The position numbers were made by a program, and so were the translations under genes. Under the pieces are notes generated by a model that searched no databases, was not told the origin of the DNA, and saw only the letters and a list, made by a program, of their open reading frames with translations. 8,831 bases of DNA, taken from contig CAZVIK010000172.1 in NCBI GenBank assembly GCA_964627045.1, forward strand, positions 1 through 8,831, in the 5' to 3' direction. The DNA comes from CAZVIK01 sp964627045 (GTDB taxonomy: Bacteria; Acidobacteriota; Terriglobia; Bryobacterales; Bryobacteraceae). This document shows, in pieces, positions 1-6,289 of this stretch (positions within the stretch are counted from its first letter, which is position 1; the number at the start of each line of letters is the position of its first letter).

Positions 1-1
1 C

Positions 2-1537
2 ACGAACGATGTTTTCGAGGGCATCGACACGACTTGGAACCGCGTCCCGGGCGGCGCCGAGACCGGCCGCCGGATCGCGGAAGCCGCCGGTGAATTCGGC
101 GCGGGGCGCCCCCGCGGAGCGGTACGGCGGCTGCTGGAAGCGCGCCACGCTTTGCCGCAGGGCGCGGAGCCCTGGGTGGCGCACAAGCGGCGCGAACTGG
201 ACGAGGCGATCGCGCGCCTGTCGGGCGTGCCATTTCGCGTGGTGGCGGACCGGTGGCTGGCAACGCCCGGTTCGACAGTGGAGATAGGGATTCGCGCCGT
301 GAACCGGACCGAACGAAGAACGATTCCGGAGTACGAGCCATATTCGCAGCCCTACTGGCTGCGGCATCCCCACGGTCCATACCTGTACTGCGTGCCTGAA
401 CAGGAGACGAACGGGCGGGCCGAGTCGCCGCCGGCCCTCACGGCGTCGTTCGCGGTAACAATCGAGGGCGCGAAGGTCGAGTTCACGCGCCCGGTGGTTG
501 CGGCCGGCGAGCGGCCAAGCGCCGTAGCCATCGTTCCGCCGGTTTCGGTGAGCATCGCACCCGAAGTCGTAGTGTTTCCGTCCCCCGGGCCGAAGCCGGT
601 GACCGTGCGCGTCCGGAGCATCTCCGGTACCGCCGAGGGGACACTGCGCCTGGAGATTCCGGACGGTTGGCGCGCGCAACCCGGCGCGTGCGCGTTTCGC
701 GTGGCGGAGGACAAGGAGGAATCCTTCCGCTTCGAGGTGGCGCCGCCGGGTGGCGACACTCGCGTGGAGGTTGCCGCGGCGGCGAGCGCGAACGGCCGGG
801 AGTATCGCTCCGAAATGGTGGTGGTCGAGTATCCGGACCTGCCACGGCAGGCGGTCTTGCGGCCCGCGACGGCGAGACTGGTCCGGACGGACATTCGCAC
901 GGCGGCGCGGCGGATCGGCTACATCATGGGCGCGGGAGACAAGGTCCCGGAGGCGTTGCGGCAGTTGGGGTGCGAGGTCACTCTATTGTCCGACGAGGAT
1001 TTGCGGCGGGGCGATCTGTCGCGGTTTGAAACGATCGTTTCCGGCGTGCGGGCGTTCAACGTGCGGGGCGGACTTCGGGCGCACAAGCATCGCCTGCTCG
1101 ACTACGTGGCGCGGGGCGGCGCATGGGTGGCCCAGTACAACGTGCGCGACCGGAGATCGCCGGAAGCGGTGGCCGACATCGGGCCGTATCCCCTGGCGGT
1201 GGGGACGGCGCGCGTAACCGATGAGGCGGCACCGGTGACGTTCCTCGACGCCGGGCACCCGCTACTTCGCCATCCGAACCGGATCGAGGCGGCGGACTTC
1301 GGGGGCTGGGTGCAGGAACGCGGGTTGTACTTCGCGGCCGAGTGGGACGAACGCTACACGGCGCCGCTCGAGTGCCACGATCAGGGGGACGAACCGCAGC
1401 GAGGCGCGCTGCTCTACGCCCGCTACGGAGAGGGAGCGTACGTCTTCACGGCGTTCTCCTGGTTCCGCCAGCTTCCCGCAGGCGTCCCGGGCTCCTACCG
1501 GATCTTCGCAAACCTGGCGGCCGCGGGCCGGGCGTAA
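2..1537 (+). CDS. PIG-L family deacetylase, C-terminal part (5' end outside window)
   Basis: The reading frame is open from nt 2 to the TAA at 1535-1537, giving about 511 visible residues, so the gene begins upstream of the window. A TTG at 152 could be read as a start, but the frame before it is coding-like and carries recognisable family sequence (NDVFEGIDTTWNRVPGG, residues 2-18). From memory this matches the segment just after the catalytic domain in long PIG-L/LmbE deacetylases, zinc enzymes that remove N-acetyl groups from sugars or related substrates. The catalytic domain itself is not in view. Visible parts: a helical segment (WVAHKRRELDEAIA, about 58-71); beta-rich regions about 85-160 and 180-250, the second resembling the NEW3 (NPCBM-associated) fold; and a Rossmann-like tail from about 305 (RIGYIMGAGDKVPEALRQLG; later VARGGAWVAQYN), resembling the glutamine-amidotransferase-like domain found at the end of these proteins. 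The substrate cannot be told. It converges on glgC with 3 nt between stop codons. Confidence 0.82.
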   Translation, partial: TNDVFEGIDTTWNRVPGGAETGRRIAEAAGEFGAGRPRGAVRRLLEARHALPQGAEPWVAHKRRELDEAIARLSGVPFRVVADRWLATPGSTVEIGIRAVNRTERRTIPEYEPYSQPYWLRHPHGPYLYCVPEQETNGRAESPPALTASFAVTIEGAKVEFTRPVVAAGERPSAVAIVPPVSVSIAPEVVVFPSPGPKPVTVRVRSISGTAEGTLRLEIPDGWRAQPGACAFRVAEDKEESFRFEVAPPGGDTRVEVAAAASANGREYRSEMVVVEYPDLPRQAVLRPATARLVRTDIRTAARRIGYIMGAGDKVPEALRQLGCEVTLLSDEDLRRGDLSRFETIVSGVRAFNVRGGLRAHKHRLLDYVARGGAWVAQYNVRDRRSPEAVADIGPYPLAVGTARVTDEAAPVTFLDAGHPLLRHPNRIEAADFGGWVQERGLYFAAEWDERYTAPLECHDQGDEPQRGALLYARYGEGAYVFTAFSWFRQLPAGVPGSYRIFANLAAAGRA

Positions 1538-1540
1538 GAA

Positions 1541-2794
1541 CTACACCAGTACGCTCGAAATCCGCACCGCGCTACGGCGGCCCTCGACAACGACGATGCC
1601 GCTGTCGGTAACGTGGTATTTCCTCCGGTCGCTTTCGATGTCGTAGCCGATGGTCGTGTCCGGCGGGATGTTCACGTTCTTGTCGAGGATGGTGCGCCGG
1701 AGGCGGCTCCGCCGGCCGATGTCGCAGTTGTCGAACACCACGCAGTCCTCCAGCGTGGCGCCGGCATGTACGCGCACGTGCCGGCCAAGGACGCAGCGCC
1801 GCACCAGGCCGCCGGATAAGATGCAGCCGCCCGAGACGACGGAGTCGATGGCTTCGCCGCGCCGTCCGTCCTCGTCGAAGGTGAACTTCGCCGGAGGGTC
1901 GACATACCCGGCGGTACGCAGCGGCCACTGCGGATTGTAGAGATTCAGGGCGGGGCTCACCGCGCGCAGATCGGCGCTGGCGTCGAAATAGGAATCGATG
2001 GCCCCGACGTCGCGCCAGTAGGGCTCAAGATCGGGAGGGTCCCCGGGAATCCGGTTGGTTTCAAAATTGTAGGCGAACAGCGGCGCGCGGGACACCATCG
2101 AGGGGAGGATGTTCTTCCCGAAATCGTGGCGGCTGTTATCGTCGGCCGCGTCCGCGGCGAGTTCGCGCAACAGCGCCTTGGTGGAGAAGAGGTAGTTCCC
2201 CATCGAGGCGTAAACGTGTTCGGGCGCGCCGGGAATGGTCGGAGCGTCGGGGTCCTTCTCGTGAAATCCCACGATGCGGCCGTCGTCGTCGGTCTCCAGG
2301 ACGCCGAACTCGGCGGCCCACTGCCGCTGCACGGGGATGGCCGCCACGGTGACCTCGGCTTCCTTCTGTTGATGGAACTGGAGCATCTGGCGGATGTCCA
2401 TGCGGTAGATGTGATCCGAGCCGAAGATGGCCACCACGTCAGGCCGGGACTGTTCAATGAGGTTGATGTTGTGATAGATGGCGTCGGCCGTACCGCGATA
2501 CCAGTCTTCGCCGGGCGTGCGCATCTGCGCGGGTACCGGGATGATGAACTGATCTTGCAGGATGCCGCTAAATTGCCAGCCGTCGCGAAGGTGCTGCAAC
2601 AGAGACTGGCTCTTGAACTGAATCAGAACGTAGATGGAGTTGATCCCGGAGTTGATCAGATTGCTGAGAACGAAATCGACGATCCGGTACTTTCCGCCAA
2701 ACGGGACCGCGGGCTTGGCGCGCTCCTTGGTCAATGGATAAAGGCGGGTGCCCTTCCCGCCCGCCAGCACAAAAGCGAGGACCCGAAGTTGCAT
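1541..2794 (-). CDS. glgC: Glucose-1-phosphate adenylyltransferase (ADP-glucose pyrophosphorylase)
   Basis: This enzyme makes ADP-glucose and pyrophosphate from glucose-1-phosphate and ATP in the cytoplasm, the committed step of bacterial glycogen synthesis. The 417-residue length is usual for GlgC. Visible motifs: the nucleotide-binding signature AGGKGTRLYPLT (11-22) followed by RAKPAVPFGGKYRIVDF (25-41); WYRGTADA (98-105); GSDHIYRMD (125-133), with the catalytic/metal Asp at 127; FHEKDPDAP, with the substrate-site Lys; and YWRDVGAIDSYFDA. The C-terminal third is a left-handed beta-helix of repeated hexad-like turns (from about SVVSGGCILSGG onward), the oligomerisation/allosteric domain. I chose the ATG at 2794 because GGGAGG lies 7 nt upstream. 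An in-frame GTG at 2809 overlaps that Shine-Dalgarno and would add only 5 residues. It lies 140 nt downstream of ald on the same strand. No other glycogen gene (glgA, glgB, glgP) is in the window, so the usual cluster is absent here. Confidence 0.96.
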   Translation of the reverse strand: MQLRVLAFVLAGGKGTRLYPLTKERAKPAVPFGGKYRIVDFVLSNLINSGINSIYVLIQFKSQSLLQHLRDGWQFSGILQDQFIIPVPAQMRTPGEDWYRGTADAIYHNINLIEQSRPDVVAIFGSDHIYRMDIRQMLQFHQQKEAEVTVAAIPVQRQWAAEFGVLETDDDGRIVGFHEKDPDAPTIPGAPEHVYASMGNYLFSTKALLRELAADAADDNSRHDFGKNILPSMVSRAPLFAYNFETNRIPGDPPDLEPYWRDVGAIDSYFDASADLRAVSPALNLYNPQWPLRTAGYVDPPAKFTFDEDGRRGEAIDSVVSGGCILSGGLVRRCVLGRHVRVHAGATLEDCVVFDNCDIGRRSRLRRTILDKNVNIPPDTTIGYDIESDRRKYHVTDSGIVVVEGRRSAVRISSVLV

Positions 2795-2801
2795 CGAACA
2801 G

Positions 2802-2807
2802 CCTCCC
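2802..2807 (-). promoter_or_regulatory. Shine-Dalgarno of glgC
   Basis: GGGAGG on the minus strand lies 7 nt before the ATG at 2794. It decides the start of glgC against the upstream GTG at 2809, which falls across the same bases. Confidence 0.8.
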
Positions 2808-2836
2808 ACAAAACTCGGCTACTCTGATGAGACTCC

Positions 2837-2865
2837 ATTCTGGCAAGGGACGCGCCGGAAGGCAA
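2837..2865 (-). promoter_or_regulatory. Possible weak sigma-70-like promoter for glgC
   Basis: On the minus strand TTGCCT (2865-2860; 4/6 to TTGACA) is followed after 17 nt by CAGAAT (2842-2837; 4/6 to TATAAT). This would give a leader of roughly 35 nt before the glgC ATG. The match is modest and could be chance. The rest of the 140-nt ald-glgC gap (2795-2934) shows no clear terminator hairpin, so glgC may also be reached by readthrough from ald. Confidence 0.3.
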
Positions 2866-2934
2866 GCAAAATCGAGCGGGGGCGGCGCGGCTTGAGCGAG
2901 GGAACGAACCGGGAACACGCGTCCGCGCTGGGCG

Positions 2935-4047
2935 CTACAGCAACAAGCACAGGTCGGTGTAAGCACGCGCCTGGCTCTGGCCCACCGGCGCGCAGGTCAG
3001 GCGGCCCTTGTAGGTATTCACGCCTTCGTAGATGGCGGGGTTCTCCGCGCAGGCCTTCTCCAGACCGCGGGACGCGATGGCCATCAGGTAGGGGATGGTC
3101 GCGTTGGTAAGAGCGAAGGTGGAGGTGTGCGGGACCGCCGCCGGCATGTTGGTGACGCAATAGTGCAAGACACCGTCGACCGCATAAACCGGATCGGAGT
3201 GCGAGGTGGGACGCGAGGTCTCCAGGCATCCGCCCTGGTCGATGCACACATCGACAACGACCGCGCCCGGCTTCATCCGCGCGATCATGCCGCGGCGGAC
3301 CAGTTTCGGCGCGGACGCCCCGGGGATCAGCACGGCGCCGATGACGAGGTCCGCATCGCGAACCTCTTCGGCGATGGTCCAGCCGTTGGACGCCAGCGTG
3401 ACGACCTGGCCGTTGAAGATGTCGTCAATCTCGCGCAAGCGGCGAAGGCTCTTGTCGATGACCGTCACGTGCGCGCCCATCCCGAGAGCGACCTTGGCCG
3501 AGTTGTGCCCCACCACGCCTCCACCCAGGACGACGACGCCGGCGGGAGCCACGCCCGGCACCCCACCCAGAAGCACGCCGCGTCCGCCGTGCGGCGCTTC
3601 CAGATACTGCGCACCCACCTGCACCGCAAGGCGGCCTGCGACTTCGCTCATCGGCGTCAACAGAGGGAGGGATCCGTCCGGCTCGCGGATCGTCTCGTAG
3701 GCCACGGCGCTGACCGACTCATCCAGAAGGCGCGCGGTAAGTTCGGGCAACGGCGCGAGGTGCAGGTAGGTGAACAGAATCAGGCCGGGACGCAGGAAGG
3801 CGAATTCGCCGGGCTGCGGCTCCTTCACCTTCACAATCCGATCGGCTCGGCCCCAGACCTCAGCAGCAGAGGGCAGTAGTTGGGCGCCGGCCTCCTGGTC
3901 CGCCCGGTCGGGGATGGATCTGCCCGCCCCCGCGCCCTGCTCGACCAACACCGTGTGCCCTGCCCCAATGAGCTCGGTGACTCCGCTTGGAACCAGGCCC
4001 ACGCGGGTCTCGCGGTCTTTGACCTCTTTGGGGACGCCGACGATCAC
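2935..4047 (-). CDS. ald: Alanine dehydrogenase (NAD-dependent)
   Basis: This enzyme reversibly converts L-alanine + NAD+ + water to pyruvate + ammonium + NADH in the cytoplasm. It serves alanine breakdown, or alanine and NAD+ formation under low oxygen. The 370-residue length is exactly normal. The key residues sit at the standard family positions: Arg15 (ETRVGL), Lys75 (KVKEPQ), His96 (TYLHLA) and Asp270 (VCIDQGG). The Rossmann glycine motif is VVVLGGGVVGHNSA (171-184), and MPAAVPHTST (301-310) is the conserved C-terminal signature. Small departures from the common sequence are GHNSA after the glycine loop, where GTNAA is usual, and GRSIPD at 42-47. Neither touches the catalytic residues. 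The start is a GTG at 4047-4045, sharing GTGA with the stop of the upstream peptidoglycan-binding gene, with a weak GGAA 5 nt upstream. This suggests translational coupling. Stop is TAG at 2937-2935. Confidence 0.96.
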   Translation of the reverse strand: MIVGVPKEVKDRETRVGLVPSGVTELIGAGHTVLVEQGAGAGRSIPDRADQEAGAQLLPSAAEVWGRADRIVKVKEPQPGEFAFLRPGLILFTYLHLAPLPELTARLLDESVSAVAYETIREPDGSLPLLTPMSEVAGRLAVQVGAQYLEAPHGGRGVLLGGVPGVAPAGVVVLGGGVVGHNSAKVALGMGAHVTVIDKSLRRLREIDDIFNGQVVTLASNGWTIAEEVRDADLVIGAVLIPGASAPKLVRRGMIARMKPGAVVVDVCIDQGGCLETSRPTSHSDPVYAVDGVLHYCVTNMPAAVPHTSTFALTNATIPYLMAIASRGLEKACAENPAIYEGVNTYKGRLTCAPVGQSQARAYTDLCLLL

Positions 4048-4625
4048 GGGATTTCCAGAACGGGTTCCGATGGCGGCAGCCGGCCACCCTGCGCCGTGGC
4101 ATCACGTTTCGGCCCAAGGCCGAGGCGGATCAGCGACAGCGCGGTGATCTTCCCGGTCGGCTCCAGCTTCTGGCTCGCCTGAAACTCCTTCAGAGCGGCC
4201 ACGGAATCTGCACCCCATTTGCCGGTAGCCGGCCCGGGAAGCAATCCCCGGCCGATGAGGGCATTCTGAATCTCGGTGTAGCGATCCGGGCTGGGCTCGG
4301 TCTGGGTACGGCGCCTGGCCACTGTAGCCTTCTTGGCCGGGGACTTCTTTTTGGCGACGGCTTTTTTTGCCGGGGACTTCTTGGGCGCCGCGGCCGTGGC
4401 CGACTTCGCGGGTGCGGCGGTCTTGGGCGCCGGGACTTTGCTCGCGGTTCCAGGCGCAGGAGCGGGCGCGCTCGAAGCCGAGGTCTTCGGCGCGGTGGGC
4501 TTGGAGGCCGCCGGGGCGGCCGGCTTAGCAGCGGTCGCGGCGGGGGCGGCCCCAGTCTTCTTTGGCGTCTGTCCAAAAGACGCCGCCGCGAGAAGTATCT
4601 GGGCCGCCGCAGCAAGATTCTGCAA
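4044..4625 (-). CDS. Secreted Ala/Pro/Lys-rich protein with C-terminal peptidoglycan-binding domain
   Basis: The protein has about 193 residues and three parts. (1) Residues 1-18 (QNLAAAAQILLAAASFG) are hydrophobic, a likely signal peptide, though without the usual positive N-terminus. (2) About 21-107 is a low-complexity linker of Ala, Pro, Lys, Ser and Thr that becomes strongly basic toward its end (KKSPAKKAVAKKKSPAKKA, then ARRR), like histone H1 tails. (3) About 115-172 fits the PG_binding_1 fold (RYTEIQNALIGRGLLPG... DSVAALKEFQASQKLEPTGK..), a three-helix domain that binds cell-wall peptidoglycan. No catalytic domain is visible. The start is uncertain: TTG at 4625 has GGGAG 8 nt upstream, while GTG at 4634 (3 residues longer) has no spaced Shine-Dalgarno. 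GTG at 4697 would supply an Arg-rich N-terminus but overlaps htrA by 56 nt. It follows htrA closely and overlaps ald by 4 nt. The likely role is a wall-anchored or wall-sensing structural protein; this is inference. Confidence 0.8.
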   Translation of the reverse strand: MQNLAAAAQILLAAASFGQTPKKTGAAPAATAAKPAAPAASKPTAPKTSASSAPAPAPGTASKVPAPKTAAPAKSATAAAPKKSPAKKAVAKKKSPAKKATVARRRTQTEPSPDRYTEIQNALIGRGLLPGPATGKWGADSVAALKEFQASQKLEPTGKITALSLIRLGLGPKRDATAQGGRLPPSEPVLEIP

Positions 4626-4633
4626 TGCGCTCA

Positions 4634-4638
4634 CTCCC
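4634..4638 (-). promoter_or_regulatory. Shine-Dalgarno GGGAG of the peptidoglycan-binding gene
   Basis: GGGAG on the minus strand begins 3 nt after the htrA stop codon and sits 8 nt before a TTG at 4625. Its spacing favours that TTG over the GTG at 4634, which it overlaps. Confidence 0.5.
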
Positions 4639-4641
4639 GGG

Positions 4642-6225
4642 TCAGTTCGGAAGCGTGCCCGCGAAGAAGAACGTCTGGTAGCTTCGCTGGCCCGCACCTC
4701 TGGCCGCGCCGACGGGCCGTTGGACGCGAAACGCCACGGCGTCGCCCGGCTTAAGCGAGGACTGTATGCGCCGGATGTCGTCAACCGATGCGACCGGCTG
4801 GCGATTGATCTCAGTCAGCACGTCGTCGGGTTGAAGGCCCACATCCTCGGCGAAAGAGGCGGCTTCCACCGAAGTGATGAGCACGCCAGCCTTCGCATCC
4901 AGGCCGCCGGAGGATCGCTCGGCCGCGCTCAGCCCGCGGACGGAGATACCGAACTTCATGCCGGCGGACTCGGCCTGGCCGGCGGCGTCGCTTCTCCGGC
5001 CGCCGATCCGCGCATCCGCCGCGTAGACCTCGGTGCGGTCGCCGATGTGCACCTGGAGGTCAATGTGCTTTCCCTCCCGGATGACACCAAGCGTGGCGGT
5101 AGAATCGACTTGCGCCTCGGCTACCGAATTCACCAGGTCGTCTCCCTTACGAATCGGCTTGCCGTTCATCGAGACGATGATGTCGGCCTCCTTGAGGCCG
5201 GCCTTGGCGGCGGGGCTGCCCGGCTCAATGGCCATGACGAACGCCCCTTCGCTCGCGCCGTACGCTTTGAACAACTCCGGTTCGGCGTTGGTCCGGAGCC
5301 GGACGCCGATCGACCCGCGTGTGACACGGCCGGTCTTAATGATCTGGTTGTAAACCTTGACGGCCATGTTGACCGGAAGGGCGAAGCCAACTCCCTGGTA
5401 CCCGTTGGTGGAGGTTGCAATCGCGGTGTTGATGCCAATGACCTCGCCGCGGATGTTCAGCAGCGGGCCACCGCTGTTGCCGGGGTTGATGGCAGCGTCG
5501 GTTTGGAGGAAATGCTGGAACTGTTCGGCACCGGGGATATCGCGCTCCTTGGCGCTGATGATCCCGGCCGTCACGGTGGCTTCCAGCCCGAAGGGCGAGC
5601 CGATGGCCACGGCCCAATCGCCCACCTGAACGGCGTCGGAGTTGCCGATCTTGGCGGCCGTGAGTTTGCGCGAAAGGTCCACTTTAATCACGGCGAGGTC
5701 GGTCTCCGGGTCCGCGCCGATCAACTTGGCGTCGTATTCCTTGGGATCGCCGTTGAGCCGGACCTTCAGTCGCGTGGAGCCGTCCACGACGTGGTTATTA
5801 GTGAGGATGTACCCGTTGGGGTCCACGATGACGCCCGACCCGGTTCCGACGCGGCGCTGCTGCTCCGGCATCGCGCCGAACGGACTGCCTCCGAAGAAAC
5901 GCCGGAAGAACTCCTGAGGATCGTCCTGTTCCTGGGGCGTCGCCGGCTGACGCCGGTTGCGCGACGCGCTGCGCTGATCGGGGATCGTCTCGGCGGTGAT
6001 GTTGACAACCGAAGGCTCCAGCTTCTTGGCGAGTTGCGAAAACTCGTTGGACAGTTGGACGGGACTCGGAATCGTGAGCGGGCTGGCATCGGAGGCGGCC
6101 TGGCCAGAAGAGGCGCTCACTCCGGTTCGGATGAGAGTCCCGATGACGATTCCCAGGGACAGGGTAAACACCAGCACGGAAAGGGACAACAACTTTTGTT
6201 TCCGCAAAGTCTCCAGCATACTCAT
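4642..6225 (-). CDS. Do-like serine protease/chaperone, HtrA/DegP family
   Basis: This is an envelope protease that degrades or refolds damaged exported proteins. The 527 residues are in the normal DegP/DegQ-like range. Order: a short basic N-terminus then a hydrophobic segment (about 12-31), read as a signal peptide or membrane anchor; a regulatory loop rich in Gln, Arg and Phe (about 85-125, with RRFFGGSPFG); a trypsin-like domain with His145 (TNNHVVDG), Asp176 (ETDLAVIKV) and Ser251 (NPGNSGGPL); PDZ1 about 300-395 (SIGVRL... GSPAAKAGLKEADII); and PDZ2 about 425-505 (FAEDVGLQPDDVLTEINRQPV). All three catalytic residues are intact. The ATG at 6225 has AGAGGA 6 nt upstream; a second in-frame ATG lies two codons later. 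It leads a tight gene series with the peptidoglycan-binding protein and ald, with a good promoter directly upstream. I cannot tell which paralogue (DegP, DegQ or another) it matches best. Confidence 0.95.
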   Translation of the reverse strand: MSMLETLRKQKLLSLSVLVFTLSLGIVIGTLIRTGVSASSGQAASDASPLTIPSPVQLSNEFSQLAKKLEPSVVNITAETIPDQRSASRNRRQPATPQEQDDPQEFFRRFFGGSPFGAMPEQQRRVGTGSGVIVDPNGYILTNNHVVDGSTRLKVRLNGDPKEYDAKLIGADPETDLAVIKVDLSRKLTAAKIGNSDAVQVGDWAVAIGSPFGLEATVTAGIISAKERDIPGAEQFQHFLQTDAAINPGNSGGPLLNIRGEVIGINTAIATSTNGYQGVGFALPVNMAVKVYNQIIKTGRVTRGSIGVRLRTNAEPELFKAYGASEGAFVMAIEPGSPAAKAGLKEADIIVSMNGKPIRKGDDLVNSVAEAQVDSTATLGVIREGKHIDLQVHIGDRTEVYAADARIGGRRSDAAGQAESAGMKFGISVRGLSAAERSSGGLDAKAGVLITSVEAASFAEDVGLQPDDVLTEINRQPVASVDDIRRIQSSLKPGDAVAFRVQRPVGAARGAGQRSYQTFFFAGTLPN

Positions 6226-6231
6226 GGGTTT

Positions 6232-6237
6232 TCCTCT
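6232..6237 (-). promoter_or_regulatory. Shine-Dalgarno of htrA
   Basis: AGAGGA on the minus strand lies 6 nt before the ATG at 6225, supporting that start. Confidence 0.75.
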
Positions 6238-6257
6238 GAATGTCTCGTTCGACCTTA

Positions 6258-6286
6258 ATTATAGGACAGTGGATCGAAGCGCTCTA
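6258..6286 (-). promoter_or_regulatory. Sigma-70-like promoter for htrA
   Basis: The minus strand carries a perfect TATAAT at 6263-6258. A weak -35, TAGAGC (3/6) at 6286-6281, lies at the ideal 17-nt spacing. The site falls in the 64-nt gap after the eamA stop, in an AT-rich island unlike the surrounding GC-rich DNA. The predicted transcript start near 6251 gives a leader of roughly 25 nt before htrA. No sigma-E-type (GAACTT) site is seen. Confidence 0.6.
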
Positions 6287-6289
6287 CAT

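Noticed and set aside
9..287. A 92-codon frame starting at an ATG near the left edge
   Set aside because: It overlaps the deacetylase frame, which is open from the window edge and carries recognisable sequence; the product is Arg/Ala/Trp-rich without motifs.
352..900. A 182-codon minus-strand frame opposite the deacetylase
   Set aside because: Its Arg/Ser/Thr-rich composition is typical of a shadow frame, and the + strand frame carries family-specific sequence.
2126..2827. A 233-codon open frame on the + strand opposite glgC
   Set aside because: It mirrors the GlgC coding frame, has no family motif, and GlgC on the other strand is unmistakable.
2810..2934. A possible terminator or riboswitch between ald and glgC
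   Set aside because: Some GC-rich self-complementary bits are present near the ald stop, but there is no stem followed by a U run and no recognisable riboswitch core.
4333..6258. A 641-codon open frame on the + strand, antisense to htrA and the peptidoglycan-binding gene
   Set aside because: It lies wholly opposite two well-supported genes. Its product is a Gly/Arg/Asp/Val-rich string with no recognisable motif. Long antisense frames are expected in GC-rich DNA, where stop codons are rare opposite coding sequence.
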